A DNA stretch of 64,000 nt from Dipteris shenzhenensis (taxonomy: Eukaryota > Polypodiophyta > Polypodiopsida > Gleicheniales): assembly GCA_047967505.1 (NCBI GenBank), contig CM106538.1; one strand, 5' to 3'. Of this stretch, positions 1 to 11,640 are shown piece after piece (the stretch's first letter is position 1; each line of letters begins with the position of its first letter). The translations under genes and the position numbers were made by a program. A model generated the notes under the pieces. That model saw only the letters and a program-made list of their open reading frames with translations, searched no databases and was not told where the DNA came from.

Positions 1-159
1 GGATGGAATTCTTTGTGAAAGGATCAAAGAAGATTGACTTTTCGGCATTGCAGTTTTTACTAATGCATGAAAATCAATCTTTGTTTGCCCGTCTCTCAAT
101 ACTACTCACTTTTCCTACTGCAATCTCTAAGGATGCATGATTTCAAACCATTTGTGTAG

Positions 160-1010
160 GTTTGGGGTCTATCCAAACAACTTGTATGGAGGTTCAGGTG
201 AGATAATCTTTGGAACAATGCAACACAATGATTATGAACGAGATTTGTTTGTTAATGATGTAACTTTGAAGAAGTAGTCAATTCGTAGTCCATTTTGTGT
301 AGTTGTCTTGTTTGGTTTTATTACATGGTTTGAAAACGTTCAAAGAAATTTCATGAGAAATGATTCTTTTCCACTCTTACTATCAATAGTTTTCTATAGA
401 ATATTGCTTGAAATAGATTTTGAGATTTTTGAGAGCATATAATTTGTTTTAAAGCAAGAACCATCAAATTTAGCATTCTTGGAACACAAGAGGGATGACT
501 GGGAGGGACAAGTTTGATCACATTTTTCTTTCAAAGAACCTTGCTCCAAGAATCAGGTACTATTCATTCATGTAGTTTTAGAATGTTTTCAGTTTTCAAC
601 TCAAATCAGGGTGTATGAGAGCAACTTGCATGGAGATTCAAGTGAGAAAACCTTTAGAACAATGCAAGACAATGAAAAAAATGAGATTTTATAATGCAAC
701 TTTGAATAATTAGTTAATTTGTAGTTTCTTTTCGTAATTTTGTTGTTTTCTTTTAATACATGATTTGAAGAGGAAGAAAGTTTTTTTTTTTTTTTTAGAT
801 ACACTCTTACTATTGAGATTTTTTACAAAATATGGTTTGAAATAGATTTGGAGTTGTTTGGAAGCATATAATTAGTTTTGGAGAAAATTCCATCAACTTC
901 AGCATCCTGGATTACAAGAGGGACCATTGAGGACAACAAGTTTGATCACTTTTTTCCTTCAAATATCCTTGTGACATATTGTTCATTCACATAGTTTAAT
1001 AGTGTTTGAT
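160..1010. repeat. Diverged tandem duplication, unit about 440 bp
   Basis: Two AT-rich copies lie head to tail, roughly 160-600 and 605-1010. Shared landmarks in the same order are a 'GGAGRTTCARGTGAGA' block, 'ACAATGCAA', 'GAAATAGATTT', 'AAGCATATAAT' type and 'AAGTTTGATCAC'. Divergence is large, with many small indels, so the duplication is old. I see no coding potential; 1010-1311 holds nothing recognisable. Confidence 0.7.
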
Positions 1011-1311
1011 GATGAGTAAATATTTTTTTAAATTTCTAGATTTCAATCATTAGATTGTGCATGCAGCTAGGGTGTTCATTTTTGCTAGGTTTGATACTTT
1101 TTGGAAACATGACATGTTTGTATATTGTTTGTCAATGCTATATTATACTAGGTGGAAAGTGTTTGAAATCATACCAGCCCCTTGAAATTAAAAAAAGGTG
1201 AATATCCATTTTCAAATTAATGCAAAGAATGCACCATCTTTAAAGAGGAATGAATCCTCCTTAGCAAGTGAAAATGATTTAGTAGCTCTTTAAAATCAAG
1301 GAAAAACACAT

Positions 1312-3495
1312 ATGGATTCGTGGTTAGAAGGCAAAATATATCTAGTAGATCCACAGACTTGTCAAACTTCTCAATTCCATGGATTGACCAGCTTAATAAA
1401 GTTTTTGCATAAGGGTGAGAATGGTTCGTTAGGATATTGTCAAATGTTGATTGCTCATGGAGCAAGTAGCCTTCACAACCAATATCAATATTTGCTTAAT
1501 GAAAGTATAAAAAGGATTGCAATGTTGGAGGCTTGGAATCAACATTTGGTATCATCTATGCAAGCTAAAAGTGTTCAAATGTCTACATATGATGGCATAG
1601 AGAAGCAAAATCAGTAATTACAGGTAAAGGTTTAGACATTTGCTCAATTGGCAGAGAGCACAATAAATGCAATTCACTTATAGATGCAAAACACAGCTCT
1701 AAAGGATGACATCAAAAAGTTAGAAAAAACATTATCATTCGTGAAGGATACTGCAATGGGTCCAAGACTACGTAAGAGGAAATTGTGTCCAATGGATGAA
1801 ATATCCAAGAAAAGTGGTCATTAGAAGCGTCGTTGCAGGAGTGCTTCAGAACTCATGTCTATCCATGATGGACACTCTGGTGCTATGGGTGAAGCGTTTA
1901 TGGAAAAAGTATTGGAGTCTGTTATACGACATCCGAAATTCAAAAGTATAAAATGAGAGATAACTTCTAAGTCAATGAACAAAGTTGTGGAGCATTTCAA
2001 TGCAACTAGTGCACAGGGTGTTTATGATATTGTAGGGAGCAGTACAAGGGCATGTCGGCTCATATTTAAGAGCTTAAATGGCAACATCTCTTTTTGTGGA
2101 AGAGAAATTTAAAGCCCCACTTCCCAAACTGACTGATGTTGATAAGGCCAGGCATGCACTCAATTTGGGTGTACTTAATTTAGTCGATGAGCCTCACAAT
2201 GTATGTAGTACACTAACTTTCAAAACAAAGGTTGGAGAGTCTAAAGAATTGGAATTGACAATCAACAACAACTTTGTGATGGATGTTCGAAGAGTTGTGG
2301 AAGCCATGGTGAAGTTTTATGATATGTCTATGGAGGAATGCAATGGCCAACTAAAGATTGTACTAAAACTTGATGAAAGTGAGGTGGCCAAAGGTCAAAA
2401 ATTAGAAAGAGTTAGTTTGACAATGATGAATAGAATATTGGACCTTGAAGTTGAGGATGATGAAAGACATTTCAATGTGCAATTAGAACAAGAGAATTGG
2501 TGGTTGGCTGCCTAATTTGAGGTATCATGGAAATTTGAATTCTAATGCGGTAATGTAAAAAGACTTAGAATATTTTGAAATAATATGTGAGTGTTTTTTC
2601 CAGGTGCCAAAAGAGTGACATCCAATTTTGAAGTGTTTTTTTGACCAAACTGATGTCCCAAGTGTGATCAAAGGTCATAACAATGGTGAGTTGCTTGAAG
2701 TTGAGGGCTATGGATCCTACCGTGTAGAATGGCATCTATCTGCTGCTGACCTCGATACTATTAAATGTATGTTTAATGTGGCACATGGAGCAAATACAAT
2801 CCATCCTTGCCCACTGTGCATGCAAACGAGAGTACCTACAAAGGGTGATAAAAGGAATCAAAAGCAATGGTCTTTTGAACATGCAGAGATAGATCAAACT
2901 AAGGCACTTGATAGAGATGTTCTAGGGAAAGATCCATCATGGAGAGAGTACGCATTTGTGTGCTTCAAGCTATTGTGAAAATAATTGAAAACTTGGTGCA
3001 TCTGTACATCATTAATGCATATAACTTGAAGCCCCAACAAGAATTGAAAAGGTTCTTTCAAATATGAGACTACACTCTAAGCAAGTAAAGATTACAAAAG
3101 ATGAGAAAAGATCTAGAAAAATAGGCAATGTTCCTTGTAAACCAAGCTTTGGTGGTGTCAAGGCTTTAAAATTCATTGAATGAGGGGGGAAGGGGAAAAA
3201 AATATTGGAAAAGGCTCAAGTGTAATTAGCTATTCATAGCTTGGTACCTTTAATACAAAATAAAAGATTCAAAGATGATGATGAACAACGTTTCATCAAT
3301 GTTGTGAATGACTTTAGCCAGAATATGGAGATAGCTTGGGGAAAGAATCATTTTACACAATACATGGTAATCTCTAACTTGGACATTGAGATGTGCATAT
3401 TGAATGGTCCTATAATTACTAATTCGTTTTTCTATTTGGCAAAATATTTTATATGCTCATGCACCATACATGGCATGAAATTGTGGAAGCATTAG
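1312..3495 (+). pseudogene. Unclassified transposon-like protein relic, copy 1
   Basis: I do not recognise the family. Reading passes between frames with several stops. The first part (1312-1614 and, after stops, to about 2067) is polar and partly helical. 2078-2512 is the longest clean stretch (145 aa). 2628-2978 carries an 'EGYGSYR.EWHL' block followed by a CPLCM motif that looks like a small zinc-binding site. 3241-3492 is a further fragment. A pyrimidine-rich tract ending in CAG at about 2588-2603 could be a 3' splice site of a short intron. Everything after about 2294 recurs at 18896-20290. Copy 1 has lost about 26 bp near 2937 that copy 2 keeps, which breaks its frame. A transposon protein is inferred from duplication, decay and context, not from a named domain. 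Confidence 0.45.
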
Positions 3496-4046
3496 AGTGT
3501 GGTCCAGTCAAGGTGGCATGGAAAGATTGCATTGGCAAGCACCTTGTGCATATAAAAGAGTGACCCAACATGGGGGTGGTAACTAAGTCAAGCCCGATGG
3601 TTCAATTGGTTCAATGGTGGTACATGCATATCAAAATAAGAGCAGCTACAACACTATCATTCAAAAAGTCCTTAGTGTCCCATGCAGTGCATGATGTTAA
3701 TGCGAAACGTTGAACAAATATATACAAATCATCAAATGCAAGATAGAATCATGCAAGGTGGCATGCAACCCATCGTAGACAAGGGTGCATATGGGTAGAG
3801 ACAGATGAAAATGAAAATGATGGTGTAGCCTCTTCCAATTTGGATGCCCATGCATAAGTTTCAAAATTTCTTTGTAATTCTAGTTATGTAATTTTCAGTA
3901 AAGCCAACGTATAATGCCCATGAATTTAGTACAAATGAAAATTTTTGAGTTCTTCGATGTTAATTATAAGTATTTAGCTCAAGGTTGCACCAAATTTTTT
4001 TTTTAAGAGTTTTTTTTAACAACAAGTATTTTTAAAAATTAGGATT

Positions 4047-4070
4047 TTGGGCCCTATATAAAAGAATAGG
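4047..4070 (+). promoter_or_regulatory. TATA box and TGGGCC element of the H3-like gene
   Basis: A TATATAAAA box at about 4055-4063 lies about 130 bp upstream of the first ATG at 4194. It is directly preceded by TGGGCC, a match to the plant site II element found in many promoters of proliferation-linked genes. Both motifs are kept in copy 2 near 20948-20968. Function is inferred from position only. Confidence 0.45.
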
Positions 4071-4193
4071 CCCTCATCTTCATTTCATTGTTTGAAGAGC
4101 TCTCTACTCCCACACCACTTGCATTTGCCCCTAACATTTCCACCCTTTCTCACGCACCCTTACCCTTTCTCTCACACACTCTCTCCATCCTCC

Positions 4194-4948
4194 ATGGCCA
4201 GCAGTCCCAAGATCAAGGCACCAAAGAGATTGGCACAGCAAAACCCACCTCTAGACTCAGAGAAAGAGAGTGATATCCCCCCCTCCTCTCCTCCCAAAGA
4301 TCCCCACTGAAGGGGGAAAATGCCATTCTGCCATTCTGGAGGCCACAGAGGGAGCAAGGGGTAGGGCCACATATAGAGGGATAGAGGAAAGCACAAGAGG
4401 ATCATGATGTAGAGATCGATGACTTAGAGAGCATGGAGGAGGAGCATGAGGAAGAGCAATAGCAAAGGACCTATTCAAGAATAGAGAATCAGTGTCCACC
4501 CCCACAGGGGAGAGGACACCCACCTCCAGGTCTAGGACAAAGAGGGCCTCCACATCCAACAAGAGGCCCTCCACATCAAGGACAAAGAGTCCCTCCTCTA
4601 GTGAGGAGATACAAGTTCAAGCCAGGGACTGTGGCACTTTGGAAAATAAGGAAGTTTCAAAAATATATCAATCTGCTCATCCCAATGGCAAGCTTTGCAA
4701 AGGTGGTACGTGAGGTCATGTAGGACCTCAACAATAGCCCCATGCCCCAGTATTACAGACATGGAGTTGTGGAGGCTCAATGGCGTATTTCCAGAGATGC
4801 CCTGCTTGCCTTGCAGCATGTAGCTGAGACCTACCTAGTAGACCTCATGGATGACACCCAGCTAGCTACAATCCACTAGAAAAGGGTCACTGTGACCGCC
4901 AAAGATATCCAGTTTATTGTCTGTCTTAGGAAGCCCAAGGGCACTTAG
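4194..4948 (+). pseudogene. Centromeric histone H3 (CENH3)-like pseudogene, copy 1
   Basis: The 3' part (4604-4948) reads as a histone H3 fold: 'YKFKPGTVALWKIRKFQK', then 'LLIPMASF', 'VVREVM', 'LLALQHVAETYLVDLMDD', 'KRVTVTAKDIQ'. Canonical H3 has LLIRKLPF at the second block; LLIP-x-ASF is the form seen in plant CENH3, so I call it CENH3-like. CENH3 replaces H3 in centromeric nucleosomes. Loop 1 is about 14 residues longer than in canonical H3. Two in-frame TAG codons (4719-4721 and 4877-4879) break the core. The N-tail is spread over three frames: a start at 4194 (38 codons), an acidic segment near 4400-4460, and a Ser/Thr/Arg/Lys-rich tail at 4492-4610. No introns are visible, unlike known plant CENH3 genes, which suggests a processed or heavily decayed copy. 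Confidence 0.75.
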
Positions 4949-5050
4949 GTTTTTTGTATATATGCCTTGGGTGGATAGTTAGAGTTCATGTACTCTGCCT
5001 AAATTCTCCCTAAATTGGGCATTTGTTTTGTATAATCCTCTTTTCAATAT

Positions 5051-5056
5051 AATAAA
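5051..5056 (+). terminator. AATAAA poly(A) signal after the H3-like gene
   Basis: AATAAA lies about 100 bp past the H3-like stop codon, in an AT-rich context that is conserved in copy 2 (46755-46760). This fits a transcription unit ending here. Confidence 0.45.
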
Positions 5057-5697
5057 GTGTCTTTTTTTTCATTGTCTTTGTATGTGCAATCTCAAATTTA
5101 TTTTCATCGTATTTGCAATCTACAATTTACTTACATGCAATCTCAATTAACTTACATGCAAAAGGAAACAATATTCCGTAACAAATAAGAAAATAATTTG
5201 AAAATTGTATTCTTTATTGACATAGAGTGGTATCCCTTTTTTGCTTGCTAAAAGAAGAGAGGGTTGCACAATTTTATTCTCTATAGCCTAGGGATCTGTA
5301 ACACTAGCTAGCACGACAATAGCTATGATGCTATGGAGAGGTCCGGATCGTGTGTCACAGAACAAAAATAAAGCTACACTACACCTAACCAAAGGTGCCC
5401 CATGGCTCCTTCTCGATTTTATAATACCTAGGAGAACAAGTGGAGGGCTAGCACAAAGATTCTTGCCACCTCATCCTGCTCTTCCCTTTCCCTTTCATGA
5501 AATATTATTTCTTGAACTATACACAACCACCCTACATGGGACCAGTACACTTGAAGAAGTCCAAGATTGGACTTGCCACCTCCACCAATTTATACTATAT
5601 ATCCCATTGACCTTGGCCATATCTCACTTAATGCTTGCATGAGACTTCCTAGGTGGAGGGTTAGCACATGGGGATGCCTTGCCAATTCGTCATACTA

Positions 5698-5860
5698 TAT
5701 TATTTCTACCATGGACCATGTACAACACACCTATGGGTCCTCTTACATGGCACATGGACTTGCCCTACCACCTTAACCTACTAGATATTATTTTTGCCAT
5801 GGACTATGTATAACACACCTATGGGTCCTCTTACATGGAAGCATGGCACATGGATTTTCC
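5698..5860. repeat. Short tandem duplication, about 90 bp unit
   Basis: A block with 'CCATGGACCATGTACAACAC', 'ACCTATGGGTCCTC' and 'TTACATGG' recurs once, at about 5698-5770 and 5788-5860. It is non-coding in appearance. Confidence 0.65.
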
Positions 5861-7140
5861 CAGCCACATCAATCTTGGGCCCTTAGCACACTATATTTTA
5901 TTCCACTAGTGCCATACACATTCACACATAGATTTATTTATACCATTTTCCCTGCTAAATTTTTGCCTATAACAACACACGCACGCGCACACACACATAC
6001 ACATGTGAATATTTAATAGCATATATGGTTTTAAAAAAAGTAATGTATATGCTACAATTTTCCCTTTGCCAAATTCAAGGCTCTATTTTGAAAAGAAAAA
6101 GTAGATGAATTGGGGCATTAGCGTTATGCATTGCTTTCAAATAGATGTAGATAGATATCATAAAGGTATAAGATTATTTTGCCCGATAAGTACATTGGGA
6201 CTACATGACATTGTAATGGCATAGCACATGTGACATGATTCGTTATTCCATAGCTATATGAAATACATGCAAAAAGAAATCTTGACTTTGAAGTTGATTC
6301 TTGCTTTAGCAACGGTTGGAACAACTGTGCTTCAATTTAAACAGCTCCAACGCTTTCTTGATTGCTACCATATGCCCCTGTGAGAGCCAAATAAGGATAG
6401 TTTGTTATTGAAATCACTCAAAGAAAATGGCATCATTACATGTGATCTCTCTGTAAACTTATCAATGTACTAACCACTAAAGAAAAGCAAGCTTAGGCTA
6501 TTTGCATGAACTCTTCTTGTTAATTGAGATGTAGAGAAATAAATTATGGAAGTAAAATGTAATGTTCTCCTCCATGTCTTGCTTATGATCATAAGAGTTT
6601 GGTTCAATTTTCTATAAGGTACAAGTTTGCATCAATTAGGGATGATTATTTATGGAAAATATGCAACATTGTTCAAATAGTGATTCTTATGTACCTTTTT
6701 CTTTGATGATTTCATTCGCAAGATTTTTGACGGTCTCTGCACATCCGAAAGAGAGAGTAAAACCTGAACAAAGTTACAAATGGATTTAATATGGTGTGAA
6801 AAAAAAAGGTGGTATCTGTGAATAGGGCTTTCTCTTGGTCCTTTGTAAAGTTTATACATCCCAAGCCTTGATTATGAGTAGGTGTGGAGTTAGAACCAGA
6901 GTGATTCTCGAGGGCCTTTTGAAGGCATTTCCCGAAGGTATTTCCTAGGCTTTGGAGGGAGATGGCACAAATCGTGGATCTACATATTACATGGAGACCA
7001 GCCAAGAAGTAGAATATTGAATAACTTTCATCACCTATGGAGTATAATTAACGATACTATAAAAAGCCTTACGTACTTATTTAATGATCCTATTCAATCC
7101 TTCTTTCAGCATAGTGACCTGCTTAAATTATTAAAGGACG
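5861..7140. other. Spacer with no supported gene
   Basis: The stretch is AT-rich, with a short imperfect CA run near 5980-6005. The last exon of the neighbouring oxidase gene may lie here. A minus-strand open stretch at 6712-7005 was examined for this and is not convincing. Confidence 0.5.
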
Positions 7141-7167
7141 CTATAAAAGAAAGTGTTCATGAAGTAC

Positions 7168-8463
7168 CCGATCCACCATGACCATAGTTATGGATAATAG
7201 GGGTTGATGGCACACGCTCAACACGCACACCGTTGATGCGTGCTGGTCGAAGTCCAACTGCGACGCTGTATAATCGATCAATAGGCGCATCGGCGAGCTT
7301 GGGAAGGAAACGTATATTTCTTTCATACATGTCCTTCAAGGGAGGATAGCTTTCCTGGAAATCAACAGAGTACATAAGTAAAAGATCCGTATCGCAATCT
7401 GGGTCGAACAGACCGAAAAATCTTCAATTCACTCAGTTTTTACATTTTCAAGACGTATTACCATGTCTATGTCCAAGTTCGCTTGATCTTTTTCGACTAT
7501 GCCACCCACACAGACGGTGTTGTCATTGCGGGGCACAATATAAACCATGTCGTTGGCCTTCTGACGTCCATCTAGGGACACACACATGGCCTCAGTGATG
7601 ATCTTTTTCTTCGTACTTACTATATTGTTCACTCGCACAAGGGCTCCACGCAGAGGGTACACAGTGTCATCTCCAGCTAACTCTCTGGATCCAAGGCCCG
7701 CGCAATTGATAAGTAAGTCGGCGTCGTACCGAGCGACGAATGGCTTCCAAGCTTCCTTTTTCGTTATGTCACCTCTCACCGGTTTCCTTAACCGAAATAG
7801 GCGAGCTCCAGGCATTTCCGACACTTTCTTCGTTAGCCAAAACATGTACTCATCGGTGTCGATCACCGGAGCTTTGTATCGATATGCATCCTTAATTTCA
7901 TATTCTTCGTTGATACGTAGATTCTTTATGATCTCTGGACTATGTTGAAAGTTTTCTATCCTTTTCTCAGCTTGGATCTCGTCTTTCTTCTTCTTTTGAC
8001 GTGGGTTTTCGTCCACCATCTCGAAGAAGAAGAAATTAGCCATGCACATACGGACTCCGGGGGTGCCCTCCTCCGCCAGCTCCCTGAATTTCTCGTAAGA
8101 GATAATGCACCACGCTTTCGATTTCGTTACAGATGTCTCGTTAGTGTGAGAGCCTGCTCAAAACATCAACGGAAAGAGAACGAAGACCGTTAGACGGCTT
8201 AATAATACAGCCCACTGGTTGAAGGAAGTGCTTCTGATCACAATAACGACGGTTTTCCTACCGCAAACGGACGGAGGCCACTCCCAAAGGGCGCCAGCGA
8301 TCTGGGAAGTAATGCGCTGTGTCGGGGAAGCGAATTCCTTAGCAATGACAGTGACTAAGTAGCCATGTTGAAGCAAAGTATATGCGGTGGTGAGACCAGT
8401 GACACCTCCTCCGATGGTGAGTGCATGGGGATTGCGGGGGGGGATTGTGGTCGAGTGAGCCAT
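7168..8463 (-). CDS. D-amino-acid oxidase-like FAD enzyme, three exons, 3' end missing
   Basis: The product would oxidise D-amino acids (or D-aspartate) to the 2-oxo acid, ammonia and H2O2, normally in peroxisomes. Exon 1 is 8463-8262, intron 1 8261-8154, exon 2 8153-7444, intron 2 7443-7355, exon 3 7354-7168; all junctions are GT..AG and the frame is open throughout (about 366 residues). The start MAHSTTIPP is the first Met that places the Rossmann glycine motif GGGVTGL near residue 17. Later marks are 'INCAGLGSREL', 'YPLRGALVRV' and the DAO-family signature region 'IIHNYGHGGSG'. A GT follows GGSG at 7167-7166, so a last exon carrying the end of the signature should lie to the left, but I cannot find it. 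A Lys-rich insert (KKKKDE) sits in exon 2. Family membership is firm; substrate is not. Confidence 0.8.
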
Positions 8464-8541
8464 GGCATAACAGAACGCGGTCGATGGAGCAACAACGCTA
8501 CTGAACACATAAGCAGCCTGCATTACGCGGGAAGATGCTGG

Positions 8542-8599
8542 CCGGCAAATCCAACTAATTTGCGAGTTAGCCGGCAAATCCAACTAATTTGCAAGTTAG
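8542..8599. repeat. 29 bp direct repeat upstream of the oxidase gene
   Basis: Two head-to-tail copies, 8542-8570 and 8571-8599, differ at one base, followed by a further CCGGC. The unit contains CCGGCAAATCC and the near-complement AATTTGC, so it can partly fold. It lies about 80-140 bp upstream of the oxidase start, in the likely promoter or 5' UTR. Confidence 0.8.
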
Positions 8600-8604
8600 C
8601 CGGC

Positions 8605-9960
8605 GTGCCGTATTGGAGAAGTCAACTAATGGAGGAATTAAAAACTTCTAAGGGGTACATAAATTGTCGGGGGGAGAGGCATACTTCCTTACTTTACCTT
8701 TGTTTTTACAATTGAATATAATCATCTAGCTTTTTATGAACAACTTCACTTTTGTCAATTTAATTATAGGTAGCCTTCTTTATTCACTTTCTTTGTCCAG
8801 GAGTACCTCAACATTAATAGGCATATTTGTAGTGTCTTTGTATGCATCTCATTACAAAATAGGATTAACTAGGATTGGGTAGGGAGCCCCTAGAATCTAG
8901 TCATTGTTTGCTCGGGTTGTAGCCATTTTTTGTCAAGTTCACATAATTTTTTCTATATAGGTATTTTGCATGAGCCATAACTTATGCATTGCTCAATGGA
9001 ATTCGACAAACTTCGTCTTCAAGTTGTACTACACATTCCAAACTTTAACATGAGTCAAAAAATTTAAGGAATAAGGATTTGGAACAAGACCATTAAAGCA
9101 TTACAAGTGCTATGTTGCATGTCATCTTGAAGACTTTAAGATATAGCAATTTATTCAAAAACATCAAGATTTGGTTCTATACATACATGCAACCAAGTAA
9201 TCATTCAAAACTACGCTACGTGAGCTTCTTCTCAACCCAAGGACACACCTAATTAATGAGAACATTAGGCATGGGTTAACGGGCCTCCAATGTTGTGCTA
9301 AAGTGATGCATACCCATTTAAGAGTACGCTCCATAACGTTTTTTTTATTTATTGAAAACCAAAACGGATTGAAAATTTGGAATTCAAACTAGTGGGAATA
9401 CTGCATGGTGGTCTTAAAACATTGATAGTTGTTAGTATTGGTATCTAGATTCACCCTAAAATGGAAGAAGTTGAAAAAGTGCAATTTGTGCATGTGCAAA
9501 TATCTTTTAATAAATCCAACACTATTTACAATTTTAAATTGTTTCTTTTTCCATGCACTTGCGTGCTATATGGCTCATAAGCATGCCAAGGGTCATTGCA
9601 TTTCATAATACAGAGAATCAAACCCGATAGCATGCCCTTTAGCTTATTTGTGTTTTGAAGCATTTTAGGCCACATTGCACTTGTTTGGGATATCTAATTC
9701 TGCTGACGTGTATTGTCGGAGAGGAAAAAATCGACGGCTAAAAATTTTTCTACTCCTGTGAATTCTGAATTTTCACATCGCCCGCCCATCAAATCTTGGA
9801 AGATTAAATACCTACAACCTGTCCCCACCCTGCAAACACCCTGCAACCCGCACGCACCTCAACGTGACCTTACGTAGACTTTGGTTTGCTATTGTCTTCT
9901 TTTGGATAAGTTGTCTTCTGTTCTTTGCTTGCCTCACCAGCTAGCTTTTCTAGGTCTATT
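8605..9960. other. Spacer with no supported gene
   Basis: The first 1.1 kb is AT-rich and unremarkable. 9770-9960 is less AT-rich and contains repeated 'CCCTGCAA' words and a GGATAAG motif just before the ORF at 9972, so it could be a promoter. Confidence 0.45.
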
Positions 9961-9971
9961 CTAGACTGATC

Positions 9972-10367
9972 ATGGCCATGGCCTCAATGGCAACATGCAG
10001 TTCGCCATGGCTTGCAAGAGAAGCAAATAGAGGCTACGAGACAGGAAAGCTGAAAAGCCAAGTCAAGGCACAAGAAACATATTGTGAGTCGAGGAAAGCA
10101 CTGGCACGGTATCACAACGGCAACGGAAGACACTTTTGCAACATCTGCAAAGGGAGAAACAACAAGAAGAAAGAAGAATACTTGGAGAGCGGCAACTGCA
10201 AGAAGCAGTTGCCAGTGTACGCATTCAATCATTGCCATCGGAGCGAACAGAAGCTGTGGTGTGATGATTGGTGGGAGCATTCAAGGCAGCAACATCAAGC
10301 CATTCAGGTGATTACCAGTCTCGAGTCTTCACAAGCTTTAGCCTGCACCCTAAAGTTCATAGAGTAA
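9972..10367 (+). CDS. Hypothetical ORF of unknown function
   Basis: A 131-codon ORF starts at an ATG inside ATGGCCATGGCC. The first ~15 residues (MAMASMATCSSPWLA) resemble an organelle-targeting start, and the rest is rich in Lys, Cys and His with a 'CNIC' pair. An overlapping frame continues the open reading to 10717. I recognise no domain. The Ala/Ser-rich start and upstream GC shift are the only reasons to list it; it may be a decayed gene or chance. Confidence 0.25.
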   Translation: MAMASMATCSSPWLAREANRGYETGKLKSQVKAQETYCESRKALARYHNGNGRHFCNICKGRNNKKKEEYLESGNCKKQLPVYAFNHCHRSEQKLWCDDWWEHSRQQHQAIQVITSLESSQALACTLKFIE

Positions 10368-10819
10368 TAACCCTACCAACACCTGGGGAGATGCATGCCC
10401 AAGAGGCGATGCTCACCCCTACAAAAGTGAAAGGGGTGCACAGCTTAGATCATCTAGCTGCAAAGAGGGCGACATTAGCTATGTTGGTGTCACCTGAAAC
10501 AAAGGAGAAATGGCTTGGATGCACAATGTCAAATATGTTATCAATCATAAGGACCAATGTGACTCCATCGCTTGAATGTAGAGCAGAAGAAATGCACGAT
10601 CATCCCAATTCGAGAAGTCTGAGTCTATGGGCTTCAACAGAATGCAAGAAAAGGAGAGAGAGCCTAAGTGCGGAAGTCATTGCTACAGTGACAACATTTT
10701 GGCATGAAAATACGTGAGTTTCTCCAAATAGAAAGGACATCTGTAAAAAGCAGATGGGATGCAAGGTGTTTGAGGAGCACATCATACACATACTAGATAC
10801 AACGCAAGTCAGTGGTACC

Positions 10820-11640
10820 TAAACTAGCCAGGTGATTGTTTGTGATTGAGCTTTGGGATAGTTTACTTGTTTCATTTCTTAAACCAAGCTTGGACTAAAT
10901 GTGATTGTCCTAAACCAACCCGGTGGTTGGAACATCATGCAATCGTAGGCTGGTTCAACTCAATCTCCAGTTATGTGATTGTCCTGAATCAGCATGGTTG
11001 AACATAGATTACTTGTTTTCCAACCCGATGGCATCGTTGAGCGAAAATTAATTCAGCTCAATCACCAGTTATGTGATCGTGTTGAACCAACATGCTTGAA
11101 CAAACATTAGTTATTGACTAGCCCGGTGGTAAAAATTATTGTGCTTCTTAGTACTTAAATGCATTAAAGTTAATTTCGTACTATTCGGGTCATATACCAC
11201 TATTTCTAGACCGAGATGGCTTGGACATAATGTGATTGTCCTAAACCAACCCGGTGCTGGTTCATGACAAACAACAAGCACTTATTGACATAAATTGTGA
11301 TTCAAATTGTGAATTTTAGAAATGAAAAGCAATATATTGTTATTTTCTAATTGTGAAATTCAAAAATAAAAAGCAATATACTTGTTATTGTCTAATATGT
11401 GAAGGTGAGACTTTCAAGCTAAACTAGCCTGTTGGTTGAAATTGTGATAGTGCCCTAAACCATTCCAGTGGTTGAAATTATGACTATCCTAAATGTGTCC
11501 TAAACCATCCCAATGGTTGACTATCCTAAACGTGTCCTAAACCAATCCGGTGATTGAAATTGTGACTGTCATAAACCAGCCCGGTACTTGAAATTGTGAC
11601 TGTCCTAAACCAGCGCAGTGGTTGAAAATTGTTTTTCTTC
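10820..11640. repeat. Irregular array of a 'CTAAACCA-CCCGGTGGTTG' motif
   Basis: At least eight variants of 'TGTCCTAAACCARCCCGGTG' followed by 'GTTGAAATTGTGA' recur at irregular spacing, most densely after 11400. The units vary and are interrupted, suggesting an old, degraded satellite-like array. There is no coding potential. Confidence 0.65.

Larger units (their letters stand above)
2294..5393 (+). repeat. 3.1 kb duplicated unit, uninterrupted copy 1
   Basis: This block contains the 3' part of an unknown transposon-like ORF plus a CENH3-like pseudogene with its promoter and poly(A) signal. It matches 18896-47163 in the same order and orientation once three insertions there are removed. Homology starts near 'GTTGTG..AA.CCATGG' and stops abruptly after 'CACCTAACCAAA'. 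I find no terminal inverted repeats or target duplication at these limits, so the way it was copied is unknown. The stretch 3496-4040 between the two coding relics is AT-rich and otherwise featureless. Confidence 0.85.

Noticed and set aside
6712-7005. Possible last exon of the oxidase gene on the minus strand
   Set aside because: No AG acceptor sits at the phase-compatible point, and the translation lacks the expected Trp/Gly/Cys continuation of the DAO signature.
9972-10367. A nuclear photosystem or other chloroplast-targeted gene
   Set aside because: The start looks like a transit peptide, but no downstream block matches any family I could recall with confidence.
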